Below, in pieces: positions 1 to 8,762 of a stretch of 64,000 nt of DNA (its first letter is position 1; the number at the start of each line of letters is the position of its first letter). This DNA comes from Weissella confusa (lineage in GTDB: Bacteria; Bacillota; Bacilli; Lactobacillales; Lactobacillaceae), in assembly GCA_041871065.1 (NCBI GenBank), contig CP168942.1, positions 2,240,893 through 2,304,892 of the forward strand. The letters are read 5' to 3'. The position numbers and the translations under genes are program-made. The notes beneath the pieces are model-generated. The model was given only the letters and a program-made list of their open reading frames with translations. It did no database searches and was not told the DNA's origin.

Positions 1-1776
1 GTTGGTGTACGTCGCAACCGTTGAACGTGCATTCTTACCAACCGGCACCGAATCAACCATCACCACGTTTGCAACACCTGCCGCATCAAGTGACGCCACA
101 CCATCAGGTAGTGGCTGTTGTTCGTTTTGCGCTAGAATACCTGGCACCAACAAATCGAGAATCAACGTTGTCTTACCGGCACCACTCATCCCCGTGACAC
201 TCGTCAATCGGTTCTTAGGAATCCGTGCCCTAACGTTATGCAAATTATTCTTGGCAGTCACCGCGATATCGATGCTACCATCATCAAACAGCGATTCCCG
301 CGGCGCCAATGTTCTGGTCTGAATGTCAGCCGTCCCGTTTAGATAAGGGGCCACCAACGCGTTGGACGTCTTTGCATTACGGGCACTCCCGGTAAACGTC
401 ACCGTCCCACCGTAATCGCCCGAACCAGGGCCAATTTCAATAATATGGTCGCTCGCTCCAATGACACTCATATCGTGATCAACCACGACCAACGTATTAC
501 CTTGTTCCAAAAGCGTTTTGAAAATCGTTAATAGGCCTGCGACGTTGGCTGGGTGCAATCCAACCGTTGGCTCGTCTAGCACATACAATACACCAGTCGT
601 TTCATTGCGAATCGTACGTCCAAGTTGAATACGTTGTAGTTCACCAGTCGAAAGTGTACTTCCGGCACGGGCCAACGTAAGATAATCCAAACCAAGCTTA
701 ATTGGTGCATCTAATAGTTCCAAAAACTCATCAACAAGCTTTTGTCCCATCTTTTGCATCTCGTCTGGCAATGTCGCAGGCAATTCGGCAATAAATACTG
801 CCAGCTCTTCGATGGTGTACTCTGACAGCTCCGCGATGTTCTTGTCTCGTAGTAACTGCGTCAGCAACTTCGGGTTAAAACGCGATCCATGACACGTTGG
901 ACAAGTTTGGAAAGTGTAAAACTGATTCAAGCGTTTGATAGTGCGCTCATTTTTACTGCTCTTCATGCTGTCCTCAATGGCGTTCGTCGCATTTTCAAAC
1001 ACCGCATGATCCATGTGGAACACCTTCCCGCTTTTGCTTGGAATATTAATTTCATATTCATCACGGTCACCATGCAAAACCAAATCCTTTTGGTCATCTG
1101 GCAAATCTTCATATGGAATATCAATATTAATGCCCGCTGCTTCAGCCACCAATGGCATAAACGTACGCCCAGGTGTGCGCCATGAATTCACCGCCCCATC
1201 GCGAATGGTTAATTTTTCATTGATCAGTAACGCTGGATTAATGGTTTGCACCTCACCCGTCCCTTGGCACGTTGGGCATGCGCCAGCCGAGTTAAAAGCG
1301 AAATCTTCGGCGCCATACGGCATGAAATGCACACCACAAACCGGGCAATCCATCCCCGTCATATCAACATCCATTGCAACGGCCAAGGTTGGCCCAATGC
1401 GATGCCCATTTGGACACACCATCGACCCTAAACGAGAAAACATCAAACGTAGCACGTTTAAACTCTCAGTCATCGTTCCAACCGTTGAACGTACGTCTGG
1501 CACCTGTGGACGTTGACGCAGTGCCAAAGCTGATGGCAAATGATGAATACTTGTCACGTCAGCGCGATTCGCCTGTGTAATTCGGCGTCGCGTATAGGTC
1601 GACAAGGCATTCAAATAGCGACGCATCCCCTCACCGTATAGCGTCCCCATCGCCAGCGAACTCTTTCCAGAACCACTGCGCCCAGTAATTCCAGTCATTT
1701 GTCCAAGTGGAATATCCACATCAATATTTTTCAGATTATTAGTTTTTGCACCCCGGACTTCAATCGAAAATGTCAT
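1..1776 (-). CDS. UvrA2-like ABC ATPase, partial (C-terminal part beyond window)
   Basis: The first 592 residues are present and the frame stays open to the window edge. Visible parts are a Walker A (GRSGSGKS, about residues 32-39), a CxxC-X19-CxxC zinc site (about 143-169), an LSTGE ABC signature (about 376), a Walker B with DEPTVGLHP, and the second Walker A (GMSGAGKT, about 530). In E. coli UvrA the zinc module starts near residue 253 and the second Walker A near 640. Both are shifted here by about 110 residues, the size of the UvrB-binding domain. I infer a short UvrA paralogue that cannot load UvrB in the usual way (UvrA2 type), found in repair or drug-tolerance roles. The ATG follows GGGGTGGTAAGAA. 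Family is secure; the subclass is inferred from spacing. Confidence 0.85.
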   Translation of the reverse strand, partial: MTFSIEVRGAKTNNLKNIDVDIPLGQMTGITGRSGSGKSSLAMGTLYGEGMRRYLNALSTYTRRRITQANRADVTSIHHLPSALALRQRPQVPDVRSTVGTMTESLNVLRLMFSRLGSMVCPNGHRIGPTLAVAMDVDMTGMDCPVCGVHFMPYGAEDFAFNSAGACPTCQGTGEVQTINPALLINEKLTIRDGAVNSWRTPGRTFMPLVAEAAGINIDIPYEDLPDDQKDLVLHGDRDEYEINIPSKSGKVFHMDHAVFENATNAIEDSMKSSKNERTIKRLNQFYTFQTCPTCHGSRFNPKLLTQLLRDKNIAELSEYTIEELAVFIAELPATLPDEMQKMGQKLVDEFLELLDAPIKLGLDYLTLARAGSTLSTGELQRIQLGRTIRNETTGVLYVLDEPTVGLHPANVAGLLTIFKTLLEQGNTLVVVDHDMSVIGASDHIIEIGPGSGDYGGTVTFTGSARNAKTSNALVAPYLNGTADIQTRTLAPRESLFDDGSIDIAVTAKNNLHNVRARIPKNRLTSVTGMSGAGKTTLILDLLVPGILAQNEQQPLPDGVASLDAAGVANVVMVDSVPVGKNARSTVATYTN

Positions 1777-1865
1777 TTTCTTACCACCCCTTAGTTGTCG
1801 TGCTCGTTTTCCCTGTTACCTTTCATTGTATCGCTTCAAAGCATGAAAAACAGTTCTCCCCAACT

Positions 1866-1897
1866 GAAAAAGGACGCGCAATTAATTTGCGCGTCCT
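1866..1897 (-). terminator. Terminator of rlmCD-type gene
   Basis: GC-rich hairpin with stem GGACGCGCAA / TTGCGCGTCC, followed on the minus strand by a T-run. It lies just past the methyltransferase stop codon. Confidence 0.8.
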
Positions 1898-1902
1898 CTA
1901 TC

Positions 1903-3384
1903 TTACTTGCTCTTCTTCGTAAACTTAACAATACCTTCCCAACGAGCAGTTTGTGGGAACATATCAATTGATTGGATGTATTCAACATCATAAACACGCG
2001 TCAAGTCGACCAAATCACGGGCCAACGTTGATGCATTACATGACACATACACAAACTTATCTGGTTGTGTTTCCAAAATTGTCCAACGCAATTCTTCATC
2101 CAAACCAGTACGTGGCGGATCAACAACCAAAGCGTCGGCAACCCAGCCTTCGTTTGCCCAGCGTGGAATCAAATCTTCAGCTGCACCTGTGTAGTAGGCA
2201 GCATTCTTAACACCGTTATCAGCCGCATTTTCATTTGCGTCATCGATGGCTTCAGGAACCGTATCCATACCACGCACCTCACCAGCATGATCAGCCAATG
2301 AAATACCGATGGTTCCAACTCCTGAGTAGGCGTCAATCAACTTATCGGCTTGCGTCAAATCAAGCGCTGAGATGGCCTCGTTGTACAAACGTTGCGTTTG
2401 GCGTGGGTTCAATTGCAAGAATGCACGTGGTGACAACTTGAACGTCTTACCGTTAATCGTCTCCGTAATGTACTCACTCCCCCACAACAACTTGGTATCT
2501 TCACCCCAAACAAGTGACGTCTTGTCTGAGTTGATGTTCTGGTGAACAGAAACAACTTCAGGCAATTCCTTGTTGATACGTGCAATCAATTCATCAGCAC
2601 TAGGCAAGTACTTGCCGTTCGTAACAATCGTCAATTGCACATCACCTGTCGTTTCTGACACGCGGGCAATCAACGTCTTAACGATTCCTGAGTTCTTGCG
2701 CTCGTTGTAAATTGGCATGTCCATATCAGCCAAAATATCACGCACCTTACGCACTACCTTCAATGTTGCTGGGTGTTGCGTTGAAACCTTTGGCAAATCA
2801 ACCAAGTCGTGAGAATTACGCTTGTACATTCCCACGGCCAACTTACCGTCAACTTCTCGAACCGGGAATTGCGCCTTGTTACGGTAACCATCTGGGTTTT
2901 CCATACCAATCGTTGGGCGCAAATCAAACTTTTCATATCCTTCAGGCTTGTACTTTTCCAAGGCCTGACGAATCACATCTTGCTTAAATTCTAGTTGGCC
3001 ATCGTAAGACAAGTGCTCCAATTCAAAGCCACCAACTTCTTGGTTATCAACTGGATCAACACGCTTTGGTGAGCGTTGCTTAATCTTACGAACACGCGCT
3101 TCGATGAACTTGTCTGTGACGTTCGTTACAACAACATCAACAACTTCATCAGGAAGTGCTCCTGGAATAAACGTAATCTTACGCTTATAGTAACCAATTC
3201 CTTCACCGTTGATTCCCAATCGCTTGATGGTAATCAACAGCTTGTCACCAACGTTAACTTCGACGTTTTGTTGGTTGCGATTATCACGACGAGGTCCACG
3301 TGTTCCACGTGGAACAAACTTGCCGCGATTTTGATTGTTGCCACCCTTACCTTGGTAAGGACGACGCTTCTTTTCTTCAGCCAT
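1903..3384 (-). CDS. rlmD: 23S rRNA (uracil-C5)-methyltransferase, RlmCD/RumA family
   Basis: A 493-residue SAM-dependent methyltransferase for 23S rRNA uridines (U747 and/or U1939 by homology). It has a basic Gln/Asn/Arg-rich tail (1-40), a TRAM RNA-binding domain (about 43-105), a Rossmann SAM site DAYSGVGTIG, the DPPRTGLD motif, and the catalytic Cys in YVSCNASTLARDL near the C-terminus. The cysteines that hold a [4Fe-4S] cluster in E. coli RumA are missing (GGFELEHLSY instead of GGCxLQHLSY), as in Gram-positive RlmCD. The basic tail contains a perfect parS-type palindrome at 3301-3316. Family certain; which uridine is modified cannot be told from sequence. Confidence 0.93.
   Translation of the reverse strand: MAEEKKRRPYQGKGGNNQNRGKFVPRGTRGPRRDNRNQQNVEVNVGDKLLITIKRLGINGEGIGYYKRKITFIPGALPDEVVDVVVTNVTDKFIEARVRKIKQRSPKRVDPVDNQEVGGFELEHLSYDGQLEFKQDVIRQALEKYKPEGYEKFDLRPTIGMENPDGYRNKAQFPVREVDGKLAVGMYKRNSHDLVDLPKVSTQHPATLKVVRKVRDILADMDMPIYNERKNSGIVKTLIARVSETTGDVQLTIVTNGKYLPSADELIARINKELPEVVSVHQNINSDKTSLVWGEDTKLLWGSEYITETINGKTFKLSPRAFLQLNPRQTQRLYNEAISALDLTQADKLIDAYSGVGTIGISLADHAGEVRGMDTVPEAIDDANENAADNGVKNAAYYTGAAEDLIPRWANEGWVADALVVDPPRTGLDEELRWTILETQPDKFVYVSCNASTLARDLVDLTRVYDVEYIQSIDMFPQTARWEGIVKFTKKSK
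3301..3316. other. parS-type ParB binding site (perfect palindrome)
   Basis: TGTTCCACGTGGAACA is a perfect 16-bp palindrome matching the parS pattern TGTTnCACGTGnAACA. It lies inside the methyltransferase gene and is read there as V-P-R-G-T. Confidence 0.8.
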
Positions 3385-3450
3385 TTCGTTCTACAAAGAC
3401 TTATCGTCTACTCTTTCTATAAGATAGTTCTATTCTAACATGTAGGAAGT

Positions 3451-3489
3451 AAAAATGACCGGTCAGTCCTTCGCGACTAATCGGTCATT
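3451..3489 (-). terminator. Terminator of small membrane protein gene
   Basis: Hairpin with stem ATGACCG / CGGTCAT and an inner AGTC / GACT pairing, then a T-run on the minus strand. It lies downstream of the stop at 3495. Confidence 0.7.
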
Positions 3490-3494
3490 CGTTT

Positions 3495-3824
3495 TTAAAT
3501 TAAGCCACTGTTCAACAACCAGGGCAGCCCATATCCAATCATCAACCCTAAGATAACAACGCCAACCAAACTACCAATAAAATCATGTCGCTTACGACGA
3601 GCAATTGCTTCTGCTTCTTCACGCATTTGTTGTTCAATGATCGGACGCAATTCTGGGTGCTCAATCATCATCACTTGGCGACGGAGTTCGAAGTCTTTTT
3701 GACTCAACTCATTTTGCGTTGCCAACTCTTGCGCTTGTTGCTGCAAAAGCCAATTTTGCTCACGCGTTGCATTAGCCGCATCCTGCACTGCATTAGTGTG
3801 TTGTTGCAATTCATAAGATTCCAT
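3495..3824 (-). CDS. Small tail-anchored membrane protein, unknown function
   Basis: 109 residues from the ATG at 3824, which follows an AGAGGT ribosome site; a TTG start six bases upstream is less likely. Residues 1-75 are Gln/Glu/Ala-rich and charged, probably a helical coiled coil. Residues about 83-105 form one transmembrane helix ending in PWLLNSGLI. The arrangement is a cytoplasmic helix with a C-terminal membrane anchor. I do not recognise the family. It is monocistronic, with its own terminator. Confidence 0.75.
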   Translation of the reverse strand: MESYELQQHTNAVQDAANATREQNWLLQQQAQELATQNELSQKDFELRRQVMMIEHPELRPIIEQQMREEAEAIARRKRHDFIGSLVGVVILGLMIGYGLPWLLNSGLI

Positions 3825-3912
3825 ATTCAACTTACCTCTCTAAAAGTCATAGATATAATACGCTTCTAGAAAGTAAATTGCTGGTTTCCAGCTTGTGAAA
3901 TAGTTAGATAAT

Positions 3913-4686
3913 TTACCCCTCCGATGAGGACATCACTACCCCTAATGAAACCTTATCGACCTTATCAGATGTCTCTAGTTCCTTTAAATCTGCAATGTTT
4001 CCCGTAATAACAACACCAGGGAATTTCGCTGAAGCCAAATTTGGTACCTGCTTTGGCCATGACATTTCCGATTTGAAACGATTATAAGACTTCAAATAAT
4101 ATCGGTAGTCACCCGTTGGATCTTCTTTTCCGATTGGAACACCTACATACTCTGCGTTTCCAGTGGCAATCCCTGACCACAGCCAAGTAACAGCCACGCT
4201 TCCAGGCATCCCCCGTTTAATTTCGTCATAGGTCAACTTCGATTTGAACGTCACCGCAAGCTCAGCAACATCGTCATCACGATATTTCGAAAAGTCAGCT
4301 TTAACAAAGCGCTCCTGTGATTTCCCGTTAAACTGCAATAATCGCTGTCCATTCTCACTATCTCGCCAACTACCATCAGCGAAAAATTGGCTATTTTGCC
4401 TTAACTGATTTCGCCCCATGGCGTTATACAAATAGGTCTGATTCTTCCACTGAATAACTCGGTCCGAAATTTCCTTACTGGCGCGGTAGTCAACCCTCCC
4501 CATGAACCGTCCAATACCAGAAGCAATTAAATAATTCGTCTTAACATTAGGCGTGGTGATAGCTGTCCAATGTTCAACATCCGCCCGCATTAATGCACCC
4601 TGCTTATCAGTGCGATGAAACAAGAACAGCACAACTACACTTCCCACGACAAATACTGCAAAAGCAAATCCAAACACCCTCTTCAT
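3913..4686 (-). CDS. Membrane-anchored protein with Sigma_reg_C-like (anti-sigma C-terminal) domain
   Basis: 257 residues: a short basic start, one transmembrane helix (about 6-24), then an extracytoplasmic domain. The last 130 residues show the pattern AELAVTFKSKLTYDEI, a W-L-W-S-G stretch, and an ending FPGVVITGNIADLKEL...VSLGVV. This resembles the C-terminal domain of Firmicute sigma-factor regulators (Sigma_reg_C). No sigma-factor gene is adjacent, so a role as anti-sigma factor is only a suggestion. The ribosome site is weak. No terminator is obvious after the stop. Confidence 0.7.
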   Translation of the reverse strand: MKRVFGFAFAVFVVGSVVVLFLFHRTDKQGALMRADVEHWTAITTPNVKTNYLIASGIGRFMGRVDYRASKEISDRVIQWKNQTYLYNAMGRNQLRQNSQFFADGSWRDSENGQRLLQFNGKSQERFVKADFSKYRDDDVAELAVTFKSKLTYDEIKRGMPGSVAVTWLWSGIATGNAEYVGVPIGKEDPTGDYRYYLKSYNRFKSEMSWPKQVPNLASAKFPGVVITGNIADLKELETSDKVDKVSLGVVMSSSEG

Positions 4687-4856
4687 ATCCCGACATAATC
4701 CTTGTTCATTAATATTTTGCGCAACATCTTGTTACCTGCATATCTTTCTTGGTATGTCTTTCAATATAGGGGTTTGTCCATTTTTTCACCACTATGAATT
4801 TTTTATATTTTTTAAAATAAATCTCGCGCATGACGGTTAAGACCTTGCGATAACTG

Positions 4857-4884
4857 AAAAGGACCCGCAAAATGCGAGTCCCTA
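4857..4884 (-). terminator. Terminator of LysM/Apf gene
   Basis: Hairpin GGACCCGC / GCGAGTCC with one mismatch, followed by TTTT on the minus strand, just past the Apf-like gene. Confidence 0.7.
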
Positions 4885-4898
4885 AATGAGATTTTATA

Positions 4899-5897
4899 TT
4901 ACCACCAACCGTTAGCAACACGGAATGACACGGCGTTATCGATTGATCCGTAACGCGTCACAGCGTAGTTAACCATACCGGCTGTTTGTTCTGAAACTGA
5001 ACCAGTTCCCCATGATTGCTTGGTTTGACCCAAACCACGGTAACCGTTTGGTGAAACGATATCTGGGTTTCCACCTGATTCAGGCATCACGATGTTTGAC
5101 CACAAAGCATCCGTTCCGCCGGCCGCAATAAATTGATCATAAACTGAACCAGTTGCTGCTGGCGCTGGCGTTTCAGCTGCCACTTCGGCCGTTTGGTAAG
5201 CCGTTGTGACACCTGAGTCCGTCGTTTGCGTGAATGAATCAGCTTGCGTTGGTGCACCGACGTAGTTTGACGCTGGAGCTGCCACGACAGGCGCCTCTGA
5301 TGCTTCTTCGGCAACCGGAGCAACTTCTGATACGTCTGATGCTACCGGTGCCTCTGAGGCTGCTGGCGCTTCTGACACAACAGGTGCTTCAGATACCACT
5401 GGCGCCTCTGACGTCACAACTGGGGCAGCACTTTCAACAACTGGTGCAACCGGCGCTGCTTGGGCAACCAAATTAATCGTTTGACCGATAAAAATTGTGT
5501 CATTCGCCGTCAAACCGTTAATTGCCAATAAATCAGCCAACGTCATGTTGTTTGCTTGGGCAATGGCGAAAAGCGTATCACCATTCTTCACCGTGTATGA
5601 ACCATTTACGCCAACTGGGGCAGCGGTCGTCGTTGCCGTCGCATCTGCATCAGCTCGCACCGGCGTAACCGTTCCGTCACCATTAACCGTCAATGACACA
5701 CCCGTCAAAATGAAGTTTGCGTCTTCAATGTTGTTATCACTAGCAATCTTTTCAACCGTCGTTCCCATTGCATTGGCAATGCTCGTCAACGTATCACCAG
5801 CCTTAACCGTGTATGTATCAGCTGATGCGTTCACACCAACGGCAACCGTTGCGACTCCTGCAGTTGTCATTGCTGTCAAAATTTGTTTATTAATCAT
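4899..5897 (-). CDS. LysM-repeat surface protein with Apf/transglycosylase-like C-terminal domain
   Basis: 332 residues, exported. After an N-terminal signal (ends near ASA, residue 26) come two LysM peptidoglycan-binding modules (about 28-71 and 98-142), a Pro/Ala/Ser/Glu/Val linker (about 145-250) built from APVVSE/APVASD repeats, and a C-terminal domain with VMPESGGNPDIVSPNGYRGL and the ending VANGWW. This layout is that of lactobacillus aggregation-promoting factors, cell-wall proteins with a lysozyme-like fold. The glutamate in PESGGNP is the likely catalytic position if the domain is active. AGGAG precedes the ATG. Confidence 0.88.
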   Translation of the reverse strand: MINKQILTAMTTAGVATVAVGVNASADTYTVKAGDTLTSIANAMGTTVEKIASDNNIEDANFILTGVSLTVNGDGTVTPVRADADATATTTAAPVGVNGSYTVKNGDTLFAIAQANNMTLADLLAINGLTANDTIFIGQTINLVAQAAPVAPVVESAAPVVTSEAPVVSEAPVVSEAPAASEAPVASDVSEVAPVAEEASEAPVVAAPASNYVGAPTQADSFTQTTDSGVTTAYQTAEVAAETPAPAATGSVYDQFIAAGGTDALWSNIVMPESGGNPDIVSPNGYRGLGQTKQSWGTGSVSEQTAGMVNYAVTRYGSIDNAVSFRVANGWW

Positions 5898-6059
5898 TTA
5901 ATGTCTCCTATATTCGTAGAGGCCTACAATCCTACAAAATATCCACTCTCTATGATACCGGTGCATTATTCACAACACGTTACAAAACCTCGCCCTTAAA
6001 CCATTTTTAACTACCATAAGAATTGACTAGGAAACTTTAGAAAGTTATTTTGCAGGCAT

Positions 6060-6100
6060 TAAAAAAATCACTCACAACCAAAATTTTTGGTCATAAGTGA
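6060..6100 (-). terminator. Terminator of amino-acid permease gene
   Basis: Nested inverted repeat TCACT...AGTGA around ACCAAAA/TTTTGGT with a T-run on the minus strand, directly after the stop at 6109. Confidence 0.65.
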
Positions 6101-6108
6101 CATGCCGT

Positions 6109-7386
6109 TTAATGGCGTCGTTGTTCCACGCTGTAAATAATCGTTCCTAATATCGCAAAGCCAATACCAACCAAAACCGTCGTAAACGCAAAGGTTGTAA
6201 ACAAATATGCGACCACCACAATAGTTAGGTAAGTCATCCATTTCCCGCCTGGTAGCTTATAGCCAGTTGGCAATGTCGCATCACCGCGTAGCTTAATCGA
6301 TGAGAAAATTGTTCCTAAGTATTGCACGAAGTCACTCAGCACAATCAGCTTGATTAAAAATAGATAACTACCGCTCAAAATCAAGCCACCTGAGATGGCG
6401 ATTGTTAGCAAGATGGCGCCAACTGGTGCACCGTAGCGATTCAAACGTGAGAATTCACGTGGCAGGAACCCGCGTTCACGGGCCATCGAGGCCAATTCAA
6501 TTGGTGAATTAAATGATGTCGCAATCGCAACACCGATAATCGACAACATCATCCCCGTGATGATAATTGTCCGGCCAACACGGCCCAAAATAACATTAAA
6601 AATGTCCGCGACCGGCAAAGCTGAACCAGCCAAATGATCACCCAAAACTGTCATTGCGACTACTTGCATCAAAACGAAAATCGCTGTCGTAGCTAACATC
6701 ACCGTCGAAATCGCACGTGGCAACATTTTGCCAGGGTTCTTCATCTCTTTGGCTGCGATTGGAATCAGTGAGAATCCAGTAAACATATAGAAGGCATTTC
6801 CAAAGGCGCCTGAGAAATCATGCGCCGGTTTCGCTTGTGCGATTGAGAATTGCGATGTGCTACCCAGCAGCAACCACACAACCGTTGCAATGAACACGGC
6901 TAAAATGACCCCGATTTTTATCAAACTGGACGCATCATCTATGCGACTCGCAATACCTGTACCGAAGTAATTCATGATTCCCAGCAGCAACATAATACCG
7001 ATAGCCAAACTATTATAGACTAACGGCGTCCCAACCGCTGGTACCAGTCCAGTTAACGTTTTTAAAAAGGCCGCCGTTTCAGCACTGATGGTAATTACCC
7101 CAAACAGCCAGCCAAACCAGCCCACCAAAAATCCTGGGTAATGCCCAAAGGCACGCTTGGTGTACACCCACGCACCGCCGTCTTCATCAATTCGCGATGA
7201 CATGACGGCATAATGCATCGCGATTAGCGTCGCTGAAATACCGGCTAATGCGATTGCCAATAAGACGTATTGGCCACCCTGCTTGTACATCGTACTCGGT
7301 AGCAAAAACAGCCCACCACCGATGACACCGTTAATACCTAGCAGTACAACACTCGGGAATCCAATACCTTTTTTGAATTTTTTCAT
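6109..7386 (-). CDS. APC-family amino-acid permease
   Basis: 425 residues with about 12 predicted membrane helices. The start shows the APC signature GINGVIGGGLFLLPSTMY in helix 1. A charged loop near EMKNPGKMLPRAI matches the conserved cytoplasmic loop after helix 6. Substrate cannot be assigned. GGGGGG precedes the ATG. It is monocistronic between its own terminator and a divergent small gene, with no T-box or other leader visible. Confidence 0.87.
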   Translation of the reverse strand: MKKFKKGIGFPSVVLLGINGVIGGGLFLLPSTMYKQGGQYVLLAIALAGISATLIAMHYAVMSSRIDEDGGAWVYTKRAFGHYPGFLVGWFGWLFGVITISAETAAFLKTLTGLVPAVGTPLVYNSLAIGIMLLLGIMNYFGTGIASRIDDASSLIKIGVILAVFIATVVWLLLGSTSQFSIAQAKPAHDFSGAFGNAFYMFTGFSLIPIAAKEMKNPGKMLPRAISTVMLATTAIFVLMQVVAMTVLGDHLAGSALPVADIFNVILGRVGRTIIITGMMLSIIGVAIATSFNSPIELASMARERGFLPREFSRLNRYGAPVGAILLTIAISGGLILSGSYLFLIKLIVLSDFVQYLGTIFSSIKLRGDATLPTGYKLPGGKWMTYLTIVVVAYLFTTFAFTTVLVGIGFAILGTIIYSVEQRRH

Positions 7387-7495
7387 TGTTCAATCCCCCC
7401 TAAGGCCCAGTCTACCTAAATTTCGTGCCTTTTTCATTTACAAGTTGTTAAGGACGAACGATAATGATGGCAACAAAACAAAGGAGGCCACCATC

Positions 7496-7876
7496 ATGAT
7501 GACTTTAGGACAATATGAAACACTTGCATCTGCATATAACAACACGAGTACCATCACGTACCCCATTCCTGCATCATTACCAGTTGGAACTACCGAAGTT
7601 ATCAATGAAGATGGACTTCAAATGAACATCACGAATACCGCAGACGGTGTTACTGAAATTCGTTTTGATGCTGACGCGAATGATCGTCGCTACCCTGGCA
7701 CATTCCAAGGATTCGAGTTCGGTATGCACTGGATGCACCCTTCATTTATCGGCGCCTTTTTGGAAGCCAAGGATAACCACAACCAACACTTCCTTGGTGA
7801 TAACGGCACGGCTGCTTATGACGCTTTCGTCGATTCTGACAACCACCTAACCGTCACACTTACGCCAAGTCACTAA
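7496..7876 (+). CDS. Small hypothetical protein
   Basis: 126 residues from the ATG at 7496, chosen because AAGGAGG lies 8 bases upstream; the open frame itself extends back to 7283. The protein is acidic, has no signal peptide or membrane helix, and contains the aromatic, His-rich stretch FGMHWMHPSFIGAFLEAK. Function is not recognised. It is transcribed away from the permease. Confidence 0.75.
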   Translation: MMTLGQYETLASAYNNTSTITYPIPASLPVGTTEVINEDGLQMNITNTADGVTEIRFDADANDRRYPGTFQGFEFGMHWMHPSFIGAFLEAKDNHNQHFLGDNGTAAYDAFVDSDNHLTVTLTPSH

Positions 7877-7945
7877 CAGTTCAGCGTTGCTTTTAAAGGA
7901 AATTCCCCGTATGCTATCAGAATAATGCTTACGGAGGATTTGCCG

Positions 7946-8716
7946 ATGGCGAGTCGCAAAACACGTCGACAACGACACAATCCAGTTAAAAACCTGATGA
8001 AATGGCTGGCAACCATCATTGTCATCATGCTGTTAGCGGGTGGGGCTTACGTTGGTTACGCCATTCATCAAGCGCCAACCATTACGGATTCAGCCCTCAA
8101 AGCGAATCCCAGTCCCGGGGACAATCAAGTTCATGTCACCTATGACAACATTCCGAACGATTATCGTAATGCGTTGATTTCAACCGAAGATCGCACGTTC
8201 GAAACGAACAACGGTGTCAGCCTAGGTGGGGTATTCAACTTGGTTGTTTCAAACATCAAGGCCCGCTTTGGCGATGGCGTTGCCTGTGGTGGTTCGTCAA
8301 TCACCCAACAACTTGTTAAGTTGACCGTTTTCTCAACTAGCAAGGCGGATCAAACACCAACCCGCAAAATTCAAGAGATTTATCTAGCGCTTCAGTTGAA
8401 CAAAACGCATTCTAAAGCACAAATTTTGGAATACTATGTCAATAAAATTTACGAAGGCCACTACCAATACGGTGCGCAAACAATTGCCTACTACTATTTT
8501 GGTAAGCCTTTGTCTCAATTGACGTTGTCACAAACGGCCATCATCGCCGGTTTGGGTCAAAGTCCATCAAACTTCGACTTGTACAGCAATCCTGAATTGG
8601 TCGAAAAGCGTCGCAACATCGTGCTGGCCGCGATGCTAGATAATGACAAAATTAATCACCATGAATACGAAGATGCGAAGGCAACCAGCGTAACAGCCGG
8701 TTTAATTCCACGCTAA
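7946..8716 (+). CDS. Monofunctional peptidoglycan glycosyltransferase (GT51)
   Basis: 256 residues. The ATG at 7946 sits 8 bases after GGAGG, so the upstream in-frame ATG at 7925 is rejected. After a basic tail and one membrane anchor (about 17-40) comes a GT51 domain with EDRTFETNNG (catalytic Glu), GGSSITQQLVK, and RKIQEIYLALQLN...EYYVNKIYEG, motifs 1-4 of lipid II polymerases. There is no transpeptidase domain, so the protein should polymerise glycan strands but not cross-link them, like MtgA/SgtB. Confidence 0.92.
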   Translation: MASRKTRRQRHNPVKNLMKWLATIIVIMLLAGGAYVGYAIHQAPTITDSALKANPSPGDNQVHVTYDNIPNDYRNALISTEDRTFETNNGVSLGGVFNLVVSNIKARFGDGVACGGSSITQQLVKLTVFSTSKADQTPTRKIQEIYLALQLNKTHSKAQILEYYVNKIYEGHYQYGAQTIAYYYFGKPLSQLTLSQTAIIAGLGQSPSNFDLYSNPELVEKRRNIVLAAMLDNDKINHHEYEDAKATSVTAGLIPR

Positions 8717-8751
8717 AAAACCGCGATGAACCTAAATTCATCGCGGTTTTT
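8715..8751 (+). terminator. Terminator of GT51 gene
   Basis: Stem AACCGCGATGAA / TTCATCGCGGTT followed by a T-run, overlapping the stop codon; possibly also used by the convergent BMP gene. Confidence 0.85.
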
Positions 8752-8762
8752 GTTTACATTAA

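Noticed and set aside
1869..1896. Palindrome GGACGCGCAA/TTGCGCGTCC as a regulatory site
   Set aside because: Position after a stop codon and a T-run fit a simple terminator.
4709..4921. 70-codon minus-strand open frame after the LysM gene
   Set aside because: It overlaps the end of the LysM gene and its terminator, with no ribosome site and a low-complexity basic product.
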